Source of the DNA: Burkholderiales bacterium
GTDB taxonomy: Bacteria > Pseudomonadota > Gammaproteobacteria > Burkholderiales > WYBJ01
Assembly: GCA_022841915.1 (NCBI GenBank)
Contig: JALHQN010000005.1
Location: 62,001-126,000, forward strand
DNA: 64,000 nt
Direction: 5' to 3'
The translations under genes and the position numbers were made by a program. Numbering within the stretch: the first letter of the stretch is position 1; the number at the start of each line of letters is the position of its first letter. The notes below the pieces were generated by a model. That model was not told the origin of the DNA. It did not search any database and was given only the letters and a program-made list of their open reading frames with translations. Shown in pieces: positions 26,515 to 35,307 of this stretch.

Positions 26515-27369
26515 TCAGGAAAAGAGCAGGGCAGCCGCGCTTTTGGCCATGCCGGCGTTGTCGTGAGCGACGCCTGGGACGGTGACGACGCGCCAAGCCA
26601 GCGCGATCCCGCGCCGGGCGGCTTCCCGCTGTCCGGTCTGCATATAGTGCATGCCTCGGGCGAAACGATGCAGACCTTGACGGTCGGCTGCGGCATTGCG
26701 CCGCAGGGATGGATGCGCCGGGTCGACGTCGGCATCGCCCAATTGCAGCACCAGCGGCCGGCGCAGAAACGCGGCGACCTGATCTTGCGTGACTGACGTG
26801 CCTTGCAGGCCATAAGGAAACGGTTGGTCGAAGACGGGCAGCGTATACCAGCCGGCATTCGCCGCAATGGCCTGGTCCACGGCCGCGGACGGCGCGAGCA
26901 GCGCAAAGCGATGCACGAATTGGGCGCCTGCCGAATGGCCGTAGAGACTGTAGCGGGCGGCGGTGGCGCCGAAGCGACGGCGTACCTCCTCGAAGACGCG
27001 GTCGGGCACGGCGAAAGCCCGCATGTCCGGATCGTGCGTCTGGTTCAGGCCGCCGAAGTTGTACCAGGCGCTGCGGGGAAACTTGTCGTTGGAGAATTCC
27101 GGGCAAACGAGCAGAAAGCCGTGTTGCTCGGCGAGCGGCGCCCATTCGTCGCGATATCGATCCGCGTCGCGCTGCACGCCGTGCATCACCATGACGACAC
27201 GGCCGCTGGCGCGCCATGTCGCAGGACGGTGAAAGTACACCCGCTGCGGCGCATTCGATGAGCCGGCCGGCTCGGGGCGCTCGAAAACGCCGGTGTCAGC
27301 GGCACCGAGCGCCGTGCGCGGAACAAGTGCCGCGGCAGCCGCTGCGGCAAGAAAGAATCTGCGTTGCAT
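26515..27369 (-). CDS. alpha/beta hydrolase with Tat-like signal peptide
   Basis: 284-residue exported hydrolase of the PHB-depolymerase/feruloyl-esterase-like group. The N-terminus MQRRFFLAAAAAAALVPRT has the twin-arginine RRFFL pattern, a plain hydrophobic core and cleavage near ALG/A. The catalytic Ser is in YGHSAGAQF. The probable Asp is in LGDADVDP and the His in VPGVAHDNAG. VVMVMHGVQRDADRYRDEW gives the oxyanion-hole HG. The start at 27369 replaces a longer frame with no signal-like sequence. The substrate is unknown; an ester or short polymer is likely. Confidence 0.82.
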   Translation of the reverse strand: MQRRFFLAAAAAAALVPRTALGAADTGVFERPEPAGSSNAPQRVYFHRPATWRASGRVVMVMHGVQRDADRYRDEWAPLAEQHGFLLVCPEFSNDKFPRSAWYNFGGLNQTHDPDMRAFAVPDRVFEEVRRRFGATAARYSLYGHSAGAQFVHRFALLAPSAAVDQAIAANAGWYTLPVFDQPFPYGLQGTSVTQDQVAAFLRRPLVLQLGDADVDPAHPSLRRNAAADRQGLHRFARGMHYMQTGQREAARRGIALAWRVVTVPGVAHDNAGMAKSAAALLFS

Positions 27370-27503
27370 CGCGCGAGTATGGCCTCTGAATGCCGCGGGC
27401 GAAAGCCATGCTAGCAACTGCGCGGTACGCGAGACGGACGCTTGCGTCGGACAATGAAGCAAGGCACAGCGGCTGGTGCCGCCGTCGCCTCGCTGCTACT
27501 GCG

Positions 27504-28478
27504 CTATTGCGGTTGGATGCCGGCTGCTTTGGCAGCTGCGATCCACTTGGTGGTCTCGGATCGGAAGAATGCCAGGAATTCGGACGCGTTCATGGGTTCG
27601 ACTTCCACGCCGAGTTCGGTCAAGCGGTTCTTGATCTCGGGCATGGCGAGCACCTTGAGCGAGTCGGCTTCGATCTTGGCCTGGATGGCTTTATCCACAC
27701 CCACGGGGGCGCAGATCCCGTACCAAGACGAGACATCGTATCCCGGGACGCCCTGCTCGGCGATCGTCGGTACCTCGGGCAGGCGCGAATTGCGCTTGCC
27801 CGAGGTTACGCCGAGTGCACGCACTTTCTGCTTCCTGACCGTATCGATATGGTTGGGCAGATTGGACATTTGGGAACTTATCCGACCGGCGAGCAAGTCG
27901 GTCTGGGCCATGGAGGCTGCCTTGTACGGCACATGGACCACATTGATCTTCGTCATGGACTTGAGCAGTTCCATCGACAACTGGGGCGATGAGCCGACAC
28001 CGGTGGCGCCATAATCGAGTTTGCCCGGCTGGGCTCTCGCGAGGGCAATGAATTCCTGCAGGTTCTTGGCTGGCAAACTGGGATGGATGACCAGGATGTT
28101 CGGCGTGTGGCCGATCCGAGCAAGGATGGCGAAGTCCCGCAGGTGGGTGTAAGAAAGACTCTTGTAGAGTCCGGGCGAGATTGCATCACCGACGCCGCAG
28201 CGGTGCAGGGTGTATCCGTCAGGCGCCGATTTGGCGACGATCGCAGGCGCGATGGTGTTGCCCGCCCCCGATCGATTCTCCACGATGACTTGCTGTTTCC
28301 ACATATCGCTCAATGCCTGCGCCATGACGCGGGTCAGGCTATCTGCCACGCTGCCGGGCGCGGGCCCCAGCATCATGCGTACTGGCTTCGCAGGCCATTC
28401 GGCGGCGGGCGACTGCGCATGCGCGAGTCCGGCGGAGCAGGTGAGTGAGATCAGCAACGGTGTGACGAAGCGATGCAT
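27504..28478 (-). CDS. Bug-family substrate-binding protein
   Basis: Fourth orphan receptor, 324 residues, signal peptide 1-21 (AHA/Q). It is the most divergent of the four: the usual PFAPGG loop reads MLGPAPGSVADS, so the first Pro-Gly-Gly pocket is altered and ligand preference may differ. VENRSGAGNTIAPAI and HVPYKAASMAQTDLL are still present. ggagga lies about ten bases upstream of the ATG. Divergent from the amidohydrolase gene at 28664 with 185 bp between, so both may answer to the same inducer. Confidence 0.92.
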   Translation of the reverse strand: MHRFVTPLLISLTCSAGLAHAQSPAAEWPAKPVRMMLGPAPGSVADSLTRVMAQALSDMWKQQVIVENRSGAGNTIAPAIVAKSAPDGYTLHRCGVGDAISPGLYKSLSYTHLRDFAILARIGHTPNILVIHPSLPAKNLQEFIALARAQPGKLDYGATGVGSSPQLSMELLKSMTKINVVHVPYKAASMAQTDLLAGRISSQMSNLPNHIDTVRKQKVRALGVTSGKRNSRLPEVPTIAEQGVPGYDVSSWYGICAPVGVDKAIQAKIEADSLKVLAMPEIKNRLTELGVEVEPMNASEFLAFFRSETTKWIAAAKAAGIQPQ

Positions 28479-28663
28479 GCCAGTTTTCCTCCATTGGTCG
28501 GAACGCGGTCAGTATGCCTTTGCATGCCGCGACATTCAATTCGGAAAAGTGCATATTCGGCATGCAACGGATTAGGGCAAGCGGATTCCGCCGTGTGAAC
28601 ATGCTCGATCGTCTCTGCGCTGTCCGTGTCGTCCTCATCGGTCTGAACTGAAAGGAGCATGCC

Positions 28664-29770
28664 GTGTCCGAACGCCCGAGCCCGCCCGTCCCTAGCGACG
28701 TCGACCAATCGACAGCACCCGGTGGCCGTCGCTACCCACGAGTCATCGATGCTCATGTGCACTGGTATCCCCAGACGTTCGTCGATCTGATGATCAGGCA
28801 AGGGCCGGCCCATGGCGCGGTGATGAGCGAGGATGCCGACGGCAATCCGGTCGTGGTCGCGGTGCCCGATTGCACGCAGAAATCGGTCATGCGCAAGTCC
28901 ATGACCTCGCTCGACGACATCATCGCCGAGATGCATAGCCGCAGCGTCGATACCTATGCGCTGTCGATGACAAATCCCTTGGTGTATTGGGCGCCGCCGG
29001 GATTCGGGCTCGAACTGGCGGCGGCGCACAACGACGCCTGCGTCGAGGCGCACCGTAAGCATCCCGACCGCTTCTACGGCTGCATCGTGCTGCCGATGCA
29101 GGACTTGCGGCTCGCGGCCGAGGAACTCGAGCGCATGGCGAAGCATTCGTGCATGCGCGCGGTCTTCATCGCCGAACATGTCTTGGGGCAGAATCTGCAC
29201 GAGAAGCCGTTCTGGCCGATCTACGAGCGTGTGCAAGCACTGGGCCTGCCCTTGTTTCTCACCAATCTGTATCCGACGGGCGCCGAGCGCATGCGGGACT
29301 TCTTCATGATCAACACGCTGGGCAATCCCCAGGAGGCAGGCTACGCCGCAACCAGTCTGGTCTGTGGCGGCGTGCTCGATGCGTTTCCTCGGCTCGAGGT
29401 CTATCTGCCGCATGCGGGCGGGACCTTTCCCTGGCTGATCGGTCGCCTGGATCGGGCCTACGAGACCAGTCCCGAACTCAAACACATGAAGCAGCGCCCG
29501 AGCGAGTACCTGCGGCGCTTCCACTACGATCTCATCACGCACCACCCGCTAGTGATGCGCAATCTGATCGATCTCGTCGGCGCCGACCGCATCGTCGCGG
29601 GTACCGATTTCCCGCAGCGCATGGCAGTGAAGCGCCCGGTCGACTTCGTCGAATCGATCCCCGGGCTGTCGCATCGCGAGCGCGAGATGATTCTTTGCCA
29701 CAACCCCGCCGCTCTGCTGCATATCGGGCCGTCCACGGTTTCATCCGCCGCGGGTGCTGCCGCACCCTAG
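28664..29770 (+). CDS. amidohydrolase family protein (ACMSD-like)
   Basis: TIM-barrel metal-dependent enzyme of the amidohydrolase_2 group, whose members decarboxylate or hydrolyse aromatic acids (2-amino-3-carboxymuconate semialdehyde decarboxylase, 5-carboxyvanillate decarboxylase and others). Metal ligands visible in the 368-residue protein: DAHVHW near 28-33 (the HxH after strand 1), the His of VYLPHAGGTFPWLIGRLD near 250, and the Asp of IVAGTDFPQRM near 310. Start GTG at 28664, with aaaggag six bases upstream. The divergent Bug receptor probably imports its substrate; no ring-cleavage genes are nearby. Confidence 0.88.
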   Translation: MSERPSPPVPSDVDQSTAPGGRRYPRVIDAHVHWYPQTFVDLMIRQGPAHGAVMSEDADGNPVVVAVPDCTQKSVMRKSMTSLDDIIAEMHSRSVDTYALSMTNPLVYWAPPGFGLELAAAHNDACVEAHRKHPDRFYGCIVLPMQDLRLAAEELERMAKHSCMRAVFIAEHVLGQNLHEKPFWPIYERVQALGLPLFLTNLYPTGAERMRDFFMINTLGNPQEAGYAATSLVCGGVLDAFPRLEVYLPHAGGTFPWLIGRLDRAYETSPELKHMKQRPSEYLRRFHYDLITHHPLVMRNLIDLVGADRIVAGTDFPQRMAVKRPVDFVESIPGLSHREREMILCHNPAALLHIGPSTVSSAAGAAAP

Positions 29771-29870
29771 GCCGTCGGCGCCGGGATCGCGTAAACTGCG
29801 CCATTCCCCGAGTTCTTACGTGCGAGCGTCCGCGGCGGCTCGGCCCCGCGGCACGCCCGCTACGCAACGC

Positions 29871-31013
29871 ATGTCTATCTACCTTGTCGTATTGATCGCG
29901 ATCCTGAGTCAGATCGGGTTCGGTGGCAGCCGCGTCGTCATGTCGCTCTACGCGCTCGAACTCGGCGCCAATCAGGCGACGGTCGGCATCATCATCGCGC
30001 TGTATGCGCTGTGCCCGCTGCTGCTGTCGATTCCGTTCGGACGAATGTCCGACCGAATCGCGCCGCGCCGACCGATGATCGTCGGTTCGCTGATGCTGGC
30101 TTGCGCGCTACTGCTGCCGGCGCTGTGGCCTTCCATCCCGATGTTGTGCGTCGCTGCCTTGCTGCTCGGTCTGGGGCACCTGGTGTTCGACATTCCGCTG
30201 GAGGCCTCGGTCGGCGGCGTCGGCGGTGCGCAGCATCGCGGGCGCAACTACGCGCTCATCACCATGGGCTGGTCGATCGCCAACTTCATCGGTCCCCTCG
30301 TCACCGGCGTGTCGATCGACGCGTTCGAGCACCGATGGGCGTTCTGCGTGCTGGCGGCCTTCGTGCTGATCCCCATCGCATTGCTCTGGCGCTGGCCCGA
30401 TCTGCTGCCGCATACGCCGCGCGTGAGTGCTCAGGCGAAGCAGGGCGGCGTGATGGATCTGCTGCGTATCCCCGAGCTGCGAGCGACCTATATCGCCGGC
30501 GGCATCATCGGCTCGGCACAGAATTTGTTCCAGTTCTACATGCCCGTCTACGGGCACTCGCTCGGCTTGAGCGCCTCGGCGATCGGCACGGTGCTTGGCA
30601 TGGTGTCGCTGTCCGCATTCGTGATCCGCGCCTTGATGCCTTTGCTGCTGCGCCGCTGGAGCGAGATGACGATCCTCAAGTCGGCCATTTTCGTGGCCGC
30701 CTTTGCGTACTCGTTGTTTCCGTTCGTCTCCGATGCGATCGCCCTCTCGGCGATCTCCTTCCTGCTGGGGCTGGGCATGGGCTGCGCCCAGCCCATGGTG
30801 ATGTCGTTGTTCTACGTCCTCGCCCCCTCGGGGCGCATCGCGGAAGCGACCGGGGTCTACAAGACACTGCGGGGCGTGACGAACATCGTCGTGCCGGTGT
30901 TCTTCGGTGGTTTGGGCGTGGCTCTGGGGTTCAAGGCGGTGTTCCTGTCCAATGCGGGCATGCTTGCCGTTGCGGGTTGGCTGCAAAGAAAGTCCGGCGC
31001 CCGAAACCGCTGA
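29871..31013 (+). CDS. MFS transporter
   Basis: Twelve-helix major facilitator, 380 residues. The cytosolic loop 2-3 motif reads GRMSDRIAPRRPMI (GxxxDRxxxRR/K), with FDIPLEASVGG in helix 5 and GVMDLLRIPELRATYIAG opening the second half. The ATG at 29871 lacks a clear ribosome-binding site; the upstream in-frame extension has no membrane character and overlaps the amidohydrolase end. It lies 100 bp after that gene, so export or import of its product or substrate is possible but unproven. Confidence 0.88.
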   Translation: MSIYLVVLIAILSQIGFGGSRVVMSLYALELGANQATVGIIIALYALCPLLLSIPFGRMSDRIAPRRPMIVGSLMLACALLLPALWPSIPMLCVAALLLGLGHLVFDIPLEASVGGVGGAQHRGRNYALITMGWSIANFIGPLVTGVSIDAFEHRWAFCVLAAFVLIPIALLWRWPDLLPHTPRVSAQAKQGGVMDLLRIPELRATYIAGGIIGSAQNLFQFYMPVYGHSLGLSASAIGTVLGMVSLSAFVIRALMPLLLRRWSEMTILKSAIFVAAFAYSLFPFVSDAIALSAISFLLGLGMGCAQPMVMSLFYVLAPSGRIAEATGVYKTLRGVTNIVVPVFFGGLGVALGFKAVFLSNAGMLAVAGWLQRKSGARNR

Positions 31014-31056
31014 ACACGGGGGGCGCCGGACATGCGTTGACATCAGGTGGCGCGGC

Positions 31057-32043
31057 TCAGTTCGTGGCCACCGCCTCGGTCCGAGTTTTCCAGAGCGAGA
31101 AGAGCACGCCCCCGGCGATCAGGCTCAGCGTCACCGTCAGGGAGATGACCGCTGGAATCTTTCCGATGATGCCCACCAGAAAGATCTTCGATCCGATGAA
31201 GACGAGCACCAACGCCAGTGCGTACTTCAGGTAGCGGAAGCGATGGATCATCGCCGCGAGCGCGAAGTACAGCGCCCTCAGCCCCAGAATCGCGAAGATG
31301 TTGCTGGTGTAGACGATGAACGGGTCGGTGGTGATGGCGAAGATCGCCGGGACTGAATCGACGGCAAACACCAGATCGACGAATTCGATGATCATCAGGG
31401 CCAGAAACAGGGGGGTGGCATGCCGAACGATCTTGCCGGTGGCCGGATCGGGTTCGTTCACCCAGAAGGCATTGCCGCGCAATCCGTCGGTGACGCGCAT
31501 GCGCCGACGCAGGAACTTCAGCAGCGGATTGTTCGCGAGATCGGGCTGATGGTCGGCGATGATCCACATCTTCACGCCGGTAAAGACGAGAAATGCGCCG
31601 AAGAGGTAGAGGACCCAGCTGAACTGGCTGACCAGCGTCGCGCCCAAGCCGATCATGATGCCGCGCAGGACGATGACGCCGAGGATGCCCCAGAACAAAA
31701 CTCGGTGCTGGTATAGCCTGGGAATGGCGAAGTAACTGAAGATCAGCGCGATCACGAAGACGTTGTCCATGGACAGCGATTTCTCGATCAGGAAGCCGGT
31801 GTAGTACTCCATTCCGCTCTGCGAGCCCATGTACCACCAGACCCAGGCACCGAATACGAGCGCAACCGCGATGTAGCCCGCGGAGAGCAGCAGGCTTTCG
31901 CCGACCTCGATTTCGCGTTGCTCCTTGTGCAGTACCCCGAGGTCGAATGCGAGCAGGGCGACGACGATGCCGATGAAGGCGAGCCAGGTCCAGGTGGGCG
32001 TGCCCAGAAAGTCGGATTGCAGGGCAGAGAGCAGATATTCCAT
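31057..32043 (-). CDS. TerC/Alx family membrane protein
   Basis: Integral membrane protein of the TerC family; E. coli Alx is a Mn2+ exporter and TerC takes part in tellurite resistance. 328 residues, about nine helices. Conserved acidic helix motifs are visible: ALLAFDLGVLHKE near 29-41, FLIEKSLSMDNVFVIALIFSY near 83-103 and IIEFVDLVFAVDSVPAIFAI near 215-234, the acidic residues expected to coordinate metal. aaggag precedes the ATG at 32043. I looked for a yybP-ykoY manganese riboswitch in the leader and saw none. Divergent from nhaR. Confidence 0.93.
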   Translation of the reverse strand: MEYLLSALQSDFLGTPTWTWLAFIGIVVALLAFDLGVLHKEQREIEVGESLLLSAGYIAVALVFGAWVWWYMGSQSGMEYYTGFLIEKSLSMDNVFVIALIFSYFAIPRLYQHRVLFWGILGVIVLRGIMIGLGATLVSQFSWVLYLFGAFLVFTGVKMWIIADHQPDLANNPLLKFLRRRMRVTDGLRGNAFWVNEPDPATGKIVRHATPLFLALMIIEFVDLVFAVDSVPAIFAITTDPFIVYTSNIFAILGLRALYFALAAMIHRFRYLKYALALVLVFIGSKIFLVGIIGKIPAVISLTVTLSLIAGGVLFSLWKTRTEAVATN

Positions 32044-32214
32044 GGTGACTCCTTGATGAATGGAGCGCGATGTGCGCCAATTCACGGCCGGGACGAGCTT
32101 TCCGCGAAGGTCGTACGAGTTGCGCGACTATGCCAAGGACATCGGCAGTGCGCGGCGAGGGCGATATTGTTGAGTTTTGTCTTCGAGTGGAATCAGCGAT
32201 AAAGTGACGGACGG

Positions 32215-32229
32215 TTCGGTTTTTTCGAA
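32215..32229. promoter_or_regulatory. candidate LysR-type site upstream of nhaR
   Basis: TTCG-N7-CGAA, a dyad that includes the LysR-type T-N11-A pattern, ending 15 bases before the chosen nhaR start and followed by gtga. An almost identical site (33200-33214) precedes the BI-1 gene. Its position is right for autoregulation at the nhaR translation start. Confidence 0.45.
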
Positions 32230-32244
32230 GTGAGCGAGCAAGCC

Positions 32245-33126
32245 ATGCTGAATTACCGTCATCTGTACTACTTCTGGGTCGTCATGAAGGAGGGCGGGTT
32301 CGCGCGGGCGGCCGAGCGGCTCGACATGGCCGTCCAGACGATCAGCGCCCAGGTGCGCGAGCTCGAGAAATCACTCGGGTATCAGCTCATCAAGCCCTCC
32401 GGGCGCAGCGTCGCGATGACCGAGGCAGGTCAGGCGGCCTTTGCGCGGGCGGAGGAGATCTTCCAGATCGGGCAGCGGATTCCCGAGGAGGTGCGCGCCG
32501 CGGCCAGCGGCCCCATCGTCCGGTTCGCGGTCGGCCTGTCCGATGGCATCTCCAAGTTCGCCGCGCATGCGCTGCTCGAGCCGGTGCTCGCCACGCCGTC
32601 GCTGCACCTGATCTGTCACGAGGGCGAGGTCGAACAACTGTTGGGCGAACTCGCCCTGCATCACCTGGATCTCGTGCTCGCGGGGCAGCCTGCGCCCCAC
32701 AACTCGAATCTGCGCCTGACGAGCGTTCGGGTGATGGAGGCCCCGGTCGACTGGTACGGTCCGGCCGCGATCGTGCGCAAGGCCGAGGTGGATGCGTTTC
32801 CGCAATCCCTGGCACAGGTGCCGCTGCTTTTGCCTACCGCGCACTCTTCGCTGCGATCGCGGCTGGAGCGCTGGTTCGAGGCGCAGGGGATCTTGCCGCG
32901 AATCGCCGGGGAGTTCGAGGACAGCGCCTTGCTTTCTGTCTTCGCCGCGGGCGGCATGGGCGTGTTTCCGGTGAGTCGACGCGGTGCCGCCGAGGTGGCA
33001 CAGACGCGGGGGCTGCGCTTGCTCGGCAGCTCACAGGACGTGAAGGAGGAGATCCACGCGATTCATTCGCGCCGGGGGCTGCACCATGCTCTGGTGCAGC
33101 AAGTGTTGGCGGGGGCCAAACCTTGA
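32245..33126 (+). CDS. nhaR: LysR-family regulator NhaR
   Basis: DNA-binding activator that responds to Na+ in the NhaR family. 293 residues: winged helix-turn-helix at about 1-60, opening MLNYRHLYYFWVVMKEGGFA (the NhaR-type signature, with aromatic HLYYFW), AVQTISAQVRELEKSLG recognition region, then the periplasmic-binding-protein-like sensor domain. I start at the ATG of MLNYRH; a GTG 15 bases upstream in frame is possible, but neither has a good Shine-Dalgarno. It is divergent from terC and 180 bp before a BI-1 protein gene. No nhaA is in the window. Confidence 0.9.
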   Translation: MLNYRHLYYFWVVMKEGGFARAAERLDMAVQTISAQVRELEKSLGYQLIKPSGRSVAMTEAGQAAFARAEEIFQIGQRIPEEVRAAASGPIVRFAVGLSDGISKFAAHALLEPVLATPSLHLICHEGEVEQLLGELALHHLDLVLAGQPAPHNSNLRLTSVRVMEAPVDWYGPAAIVRKAEVDAFPQSLAQVPLLLPTAHSSLRSRLERWFEAQGILPRIAGEFEDSALLSVFAAGGMGVFPVSRRGAAEVAQTRGLRLLGSSQDVKEEIHAIHSRRGLHHALVQQVLAGAKP

Positions 33127-33199
33127 GCGGGCGAAGTGTGGACGTTCCCGCGTATCCCTGCTGTGGCTTGGTGGTGCGCGGTGTGGCGGGGAAGGTGAA

Positions 33200-33214
33200 T
33201 TCGTTTTTTACGAA
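33200..33214. promoter_or_regulatory. candidate LysR-type site upstream of the BI-1 gene
   Basis: TTCGT-TTTTT-ACGAA, a perfect 5-bp inverted repeat of the form TTCG-N7-CGAA with T-N11-A, 93 bases before the BI-1 start codon. It is followed by gtaa, mirroring cgaagtga at the site in front of nhaR. The pairing suggests that NhaR controls both its own gene and the next one. Confidence 0.45.
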
Positions 33215-33306
33215 GTAAACCTCATCGAATAGCTGGTTTTTACGGGCTTCGGTGGTAGCTATCTTTGCGTCAGCCGCATTTCGCGGCCACTCATGAAAGG
33301 ATCGCC

Positions 33307-34017
33307 ATGGACCCCCGCATTCAGCCAGTCAGGGCCGAGTTCTCCGCCGCCTCTTCGACCACGACGTCTGCCTCGGCCTCGGCGCTAGCACTGATCCGCG
33401 GCCATCGCGTGCTGCGCAACACCTATGCGTTGCTCTCGTTGACCCTGCTGTTCAGCGCGGGCATCGCGTCGCTGAGCACGGCATGGCATCTGCCTGCGCC
33501 CGGCATCCTTCTCACTCTGGCGGGCTACTTCGGCCTGCTCTTCCTCGTGTATCGATTGCAGCACAGCGTTTGGGCTCTGCCCTCAGTGTTCGCGCTCACG
33601 GGCTTCATGGGCTACACGCTGGGACCGCTGCTCGGCAAGGTGATGAGTTTGCCCGGTGGAGGCAATAGCGTGGTTCTGGCACTGGGGGCGACCGGCGTCA
33701 CCTTCCTCGCGCTCTCGGCTTGGGTGCTTGCTACACGCCGCGACTTCAGCTTCATGGGCGGGTTTCTGTTCGCAGGCATGGTGATCGCATTGCTCGCCGG
33801 GCTGGCGGCCGTCTTTTTCGAGTTGCCAGCATTGGGATTGGCCGTGGCGGCGATGGTCGCTCTGCTCGCGGCGGGGCTGATGCTGTTCGAGACCAGTCGC
33901 ATCGTCAACGGAGGCGAGACCAATTACGTTCTCGCAACGGTCGGTCTCTATGTCTCGCTGTACAACCTGTTCGCGAGCCTGCTGACGTTGTTCGGCTTCG
34001 GTGGTTCGAGTGAATGA
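33307..34017 (+). CDS. Bax inhibitor-1 (BI-1/YccA) family protein
   Basis: Seven-helix membrane protein of the TMBIM/UPF0005 family. In E. coli, YccA is a substrate and modulator of the FtsH protease; other members leak Ca2+ in a pH-dependent way. 236 residues, with a Ser/Ala-rich cytosolic N-terminus (1-30), helices from about 36, and the conserved end ETSRIVNGGETNYVLATVGLYVS, with LYNLF and a Gly-rich C-terminus. gaaagga lies five bases before the ATG. The candidate NhaR site in its leader is noted separately. Confidence 0.92.
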   Translation: MDPRIQPVRAEFSAASSTTTSASASALALIRGHRVLRNTYALLSLTLLFSAGIASLSTAWHLPAPGILLTLAGYFGLLFLVYRLQHSVWALPSVFALTGFMGYTLGPLLGKVMSLPGGGNSVVLALGATGVTFLALSAWVLATRRDFSFMGGFLFAGMVIALLAGLAAVFFELPALGLAVAAMVALLAAGLMLFETSRIVNGGETNYVLATVGLYVSLYNLFASLLTLFGFGGSSE

Positions 34018-34110
34018 TGCGGTTGCCGAGGGCGCGCGAGCGCGGTGTTCCGAGCAGCGGCGATGTGCGCCATGAAGTACGCCGAGGATCGGCGCATGGC
34101 TGGACGTGAT

Positions 34111-34140
34111 GCCTCGCCGGGATTTGATCCCCGGCGAGGC
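34111..34140. terminator. strong hairpin after the BI-1 gene
   Basis: gcctcgccgggat (34111-34123) pairs with atccccggcgaggc (34127-34140) around a ttg loop, 13 bp with one unpaired base, 94 bp after the BI-1 stop. No T tract follows. It may slow polymerase or protect the 3' end rather than act as a classical terminator. Confidence 0.45.
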
Positions 34141-34248
34141 GGGCACCGACTGCGACGCTGATCTGGCCGTGCGCTCGGCGCATGGGCCGGTCGATGCGAC
34201 GGGCCCACCGCGCAATGAATCCATGAATCAGGACTGCGGGAGTTTCTC

Positions 34249-34653
34249 TTGAAGATCGCCATCTGGATCGTGTTCGGTTTGCTGGCGCTGACTTGGACGG
34301 CCAGCGCTTTCCTGGCGGCCGAGGTAACCCAATGGGCCGCTGCACTCGTTGCATCGGGAGCGGCCCAGGATCTGGGGCGCACGGCGACGCAATGGTCCGC
34401 CCCTGCCTGGATGGCGCTGTGGGTGGATCCGGCGTGGGTGCGCTCGGCGCAGGAGATGGCGCTCTGGGGCTTGCAGGCGCTGAAGGAGAGCGCACCTTTC
34501 CTGGGTTCGCTGATGAGCTGGTTCGTGCCTGTGGTCTGGTTGATATGGGCGATCGGGCTGCTTGCGTTGCTCATCCTCGCGGGAGGCGTGCATTGGCTTC
34601 TGGGTCGCGCGATGCCTGCCTTGCGCACCGGGAACGGCGCTGTCCGTGGCTAG
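34249..34653 (+). CDS. small membrane protein of unknown function
   Basis: 134 residues with a signal-like helix at 1-22 and a strong helix at about 93-117; the region between is Trp- and Ala-rich (MALWVDPAW, ALWGLQALKES). I do not recognise a family. It starts at a TTG with gggag seven bases upstream; the nearest ATG in the region runs into a stop within ten codons. It overlaps the ExoD gene by eight bases and is probably co-translated with it. Confidence 0.6.
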   Translation: MKIAIWIVFGLLALTWTASAFLAAEVTQWAAALVASGAAQDLGRTATQWSAPAWMALWVDPAWVRSAQEMALWGLQALKESAPFLGSLMSWFVPVVWLIWAIGLLALLILAGGVHWLLGRAMPALRTGNGAVRG

Positions 34654-35278
34654 CAAACTGGCCGAGGTATTTCGTCGCGCGGCAGGCGACGGGGCCGCTC
34701 GGTCATTGCCTGGCGGTGGCGGCGTATCGGGCCGACTGAGCCTTCGGGACCTGCTCAGCCTGCATGAGGACGATTCGGCGGCGGCAACGCTGCTTCTGCT
34801 CGCGCTTCTGTGCGCGGTTCCCGTCGCCGGTCTGGGCACCGTGTTGGGGTTCGGTCTCTTCGTGGTCGCCTATCGCTGGCGCAAGGGGCATGGCGCGGGG
34901 GCGCTATGGCCACGCTTGGCATGCATCACGCTCACCGAGGCCTGGTCGAAACGTTGCCTACAGGCGCTTGCGTGGTTGTATGCGACCGCTGATCGTTGCC
35001 TGCGCGCGCGCTGGACGTTGATGTGCCACAGCACCACGTCGCTTTGGTGGAGTGCCTGGATCGCCCTCATGGCGCTGCTGATTCTCCTGCCGCTCGGCAA
35101 TGTGCTGCCGAGCCTCAGTCTGGTGCTGCTCGGCCTGGGCTGGATGTTTCGCGACGGGCTCGCGATGCTGCTTGCGACGGTCGTTGGCGTAGCGGCCGTC
35201 GGCTTTGCTGTCCTGATGGCTGACCTGATCGTAGTCGGGTTGGTGCAGGGCGCGCGCTGGGTGGCCGGGCTGGTGTGA
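34646..35278 (+). CDS. ExoD-like exopolysaccharide synthesis membrane protein
   Basis: Matches the ExoD family, first described as affecting exopolysaccharide and alkali tolerance in rhizobia; its biochemical role is unknown. The approximately 210-residue protein shows GRLSLRDLLSLHEDDS, then LLALLCAVPVAGLGTVLG (the Pro/Gly-rich first helix pair) and PLGNVLPSLSLVLLGLGWMF with RDG, and a last helix VVGVAAVGFAVLMADLIVV. The start is uncertain: I favour the GTG at 34646, giving MASKLAE, which overlaps the preceding gene; the open frame extends to 34562. Confidence 0.75.
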   Translation: MASKLAEVFRRAAGDGAARSLPGGGGVSGRLSLRDLLSLHEDDSAAATLLLLALLCAVPVAGLGTVLGFGLFVVAYRWRKGHGAGALWPRLACITLTEAWSKRCLQALAWLYATADRCLRARWTLMCHSTTSLWWSAWIALMALLILLPLGNVLPSLSLVLLGLGWMFRDGLAMLLATVVGVAAVGFAVLMADLIVVGLVQGARWVAGLV

Positions 35279-35307
35279 CGATCCGCAGGGCGATTTGCTC
35301 GCCCCGC

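Noticed and set aside
32044-32229. yybP-ykoY manganese riboswitch before terC
   Set aside because: The conserved loops of that riboswitch are not present in the minus-strand leader.
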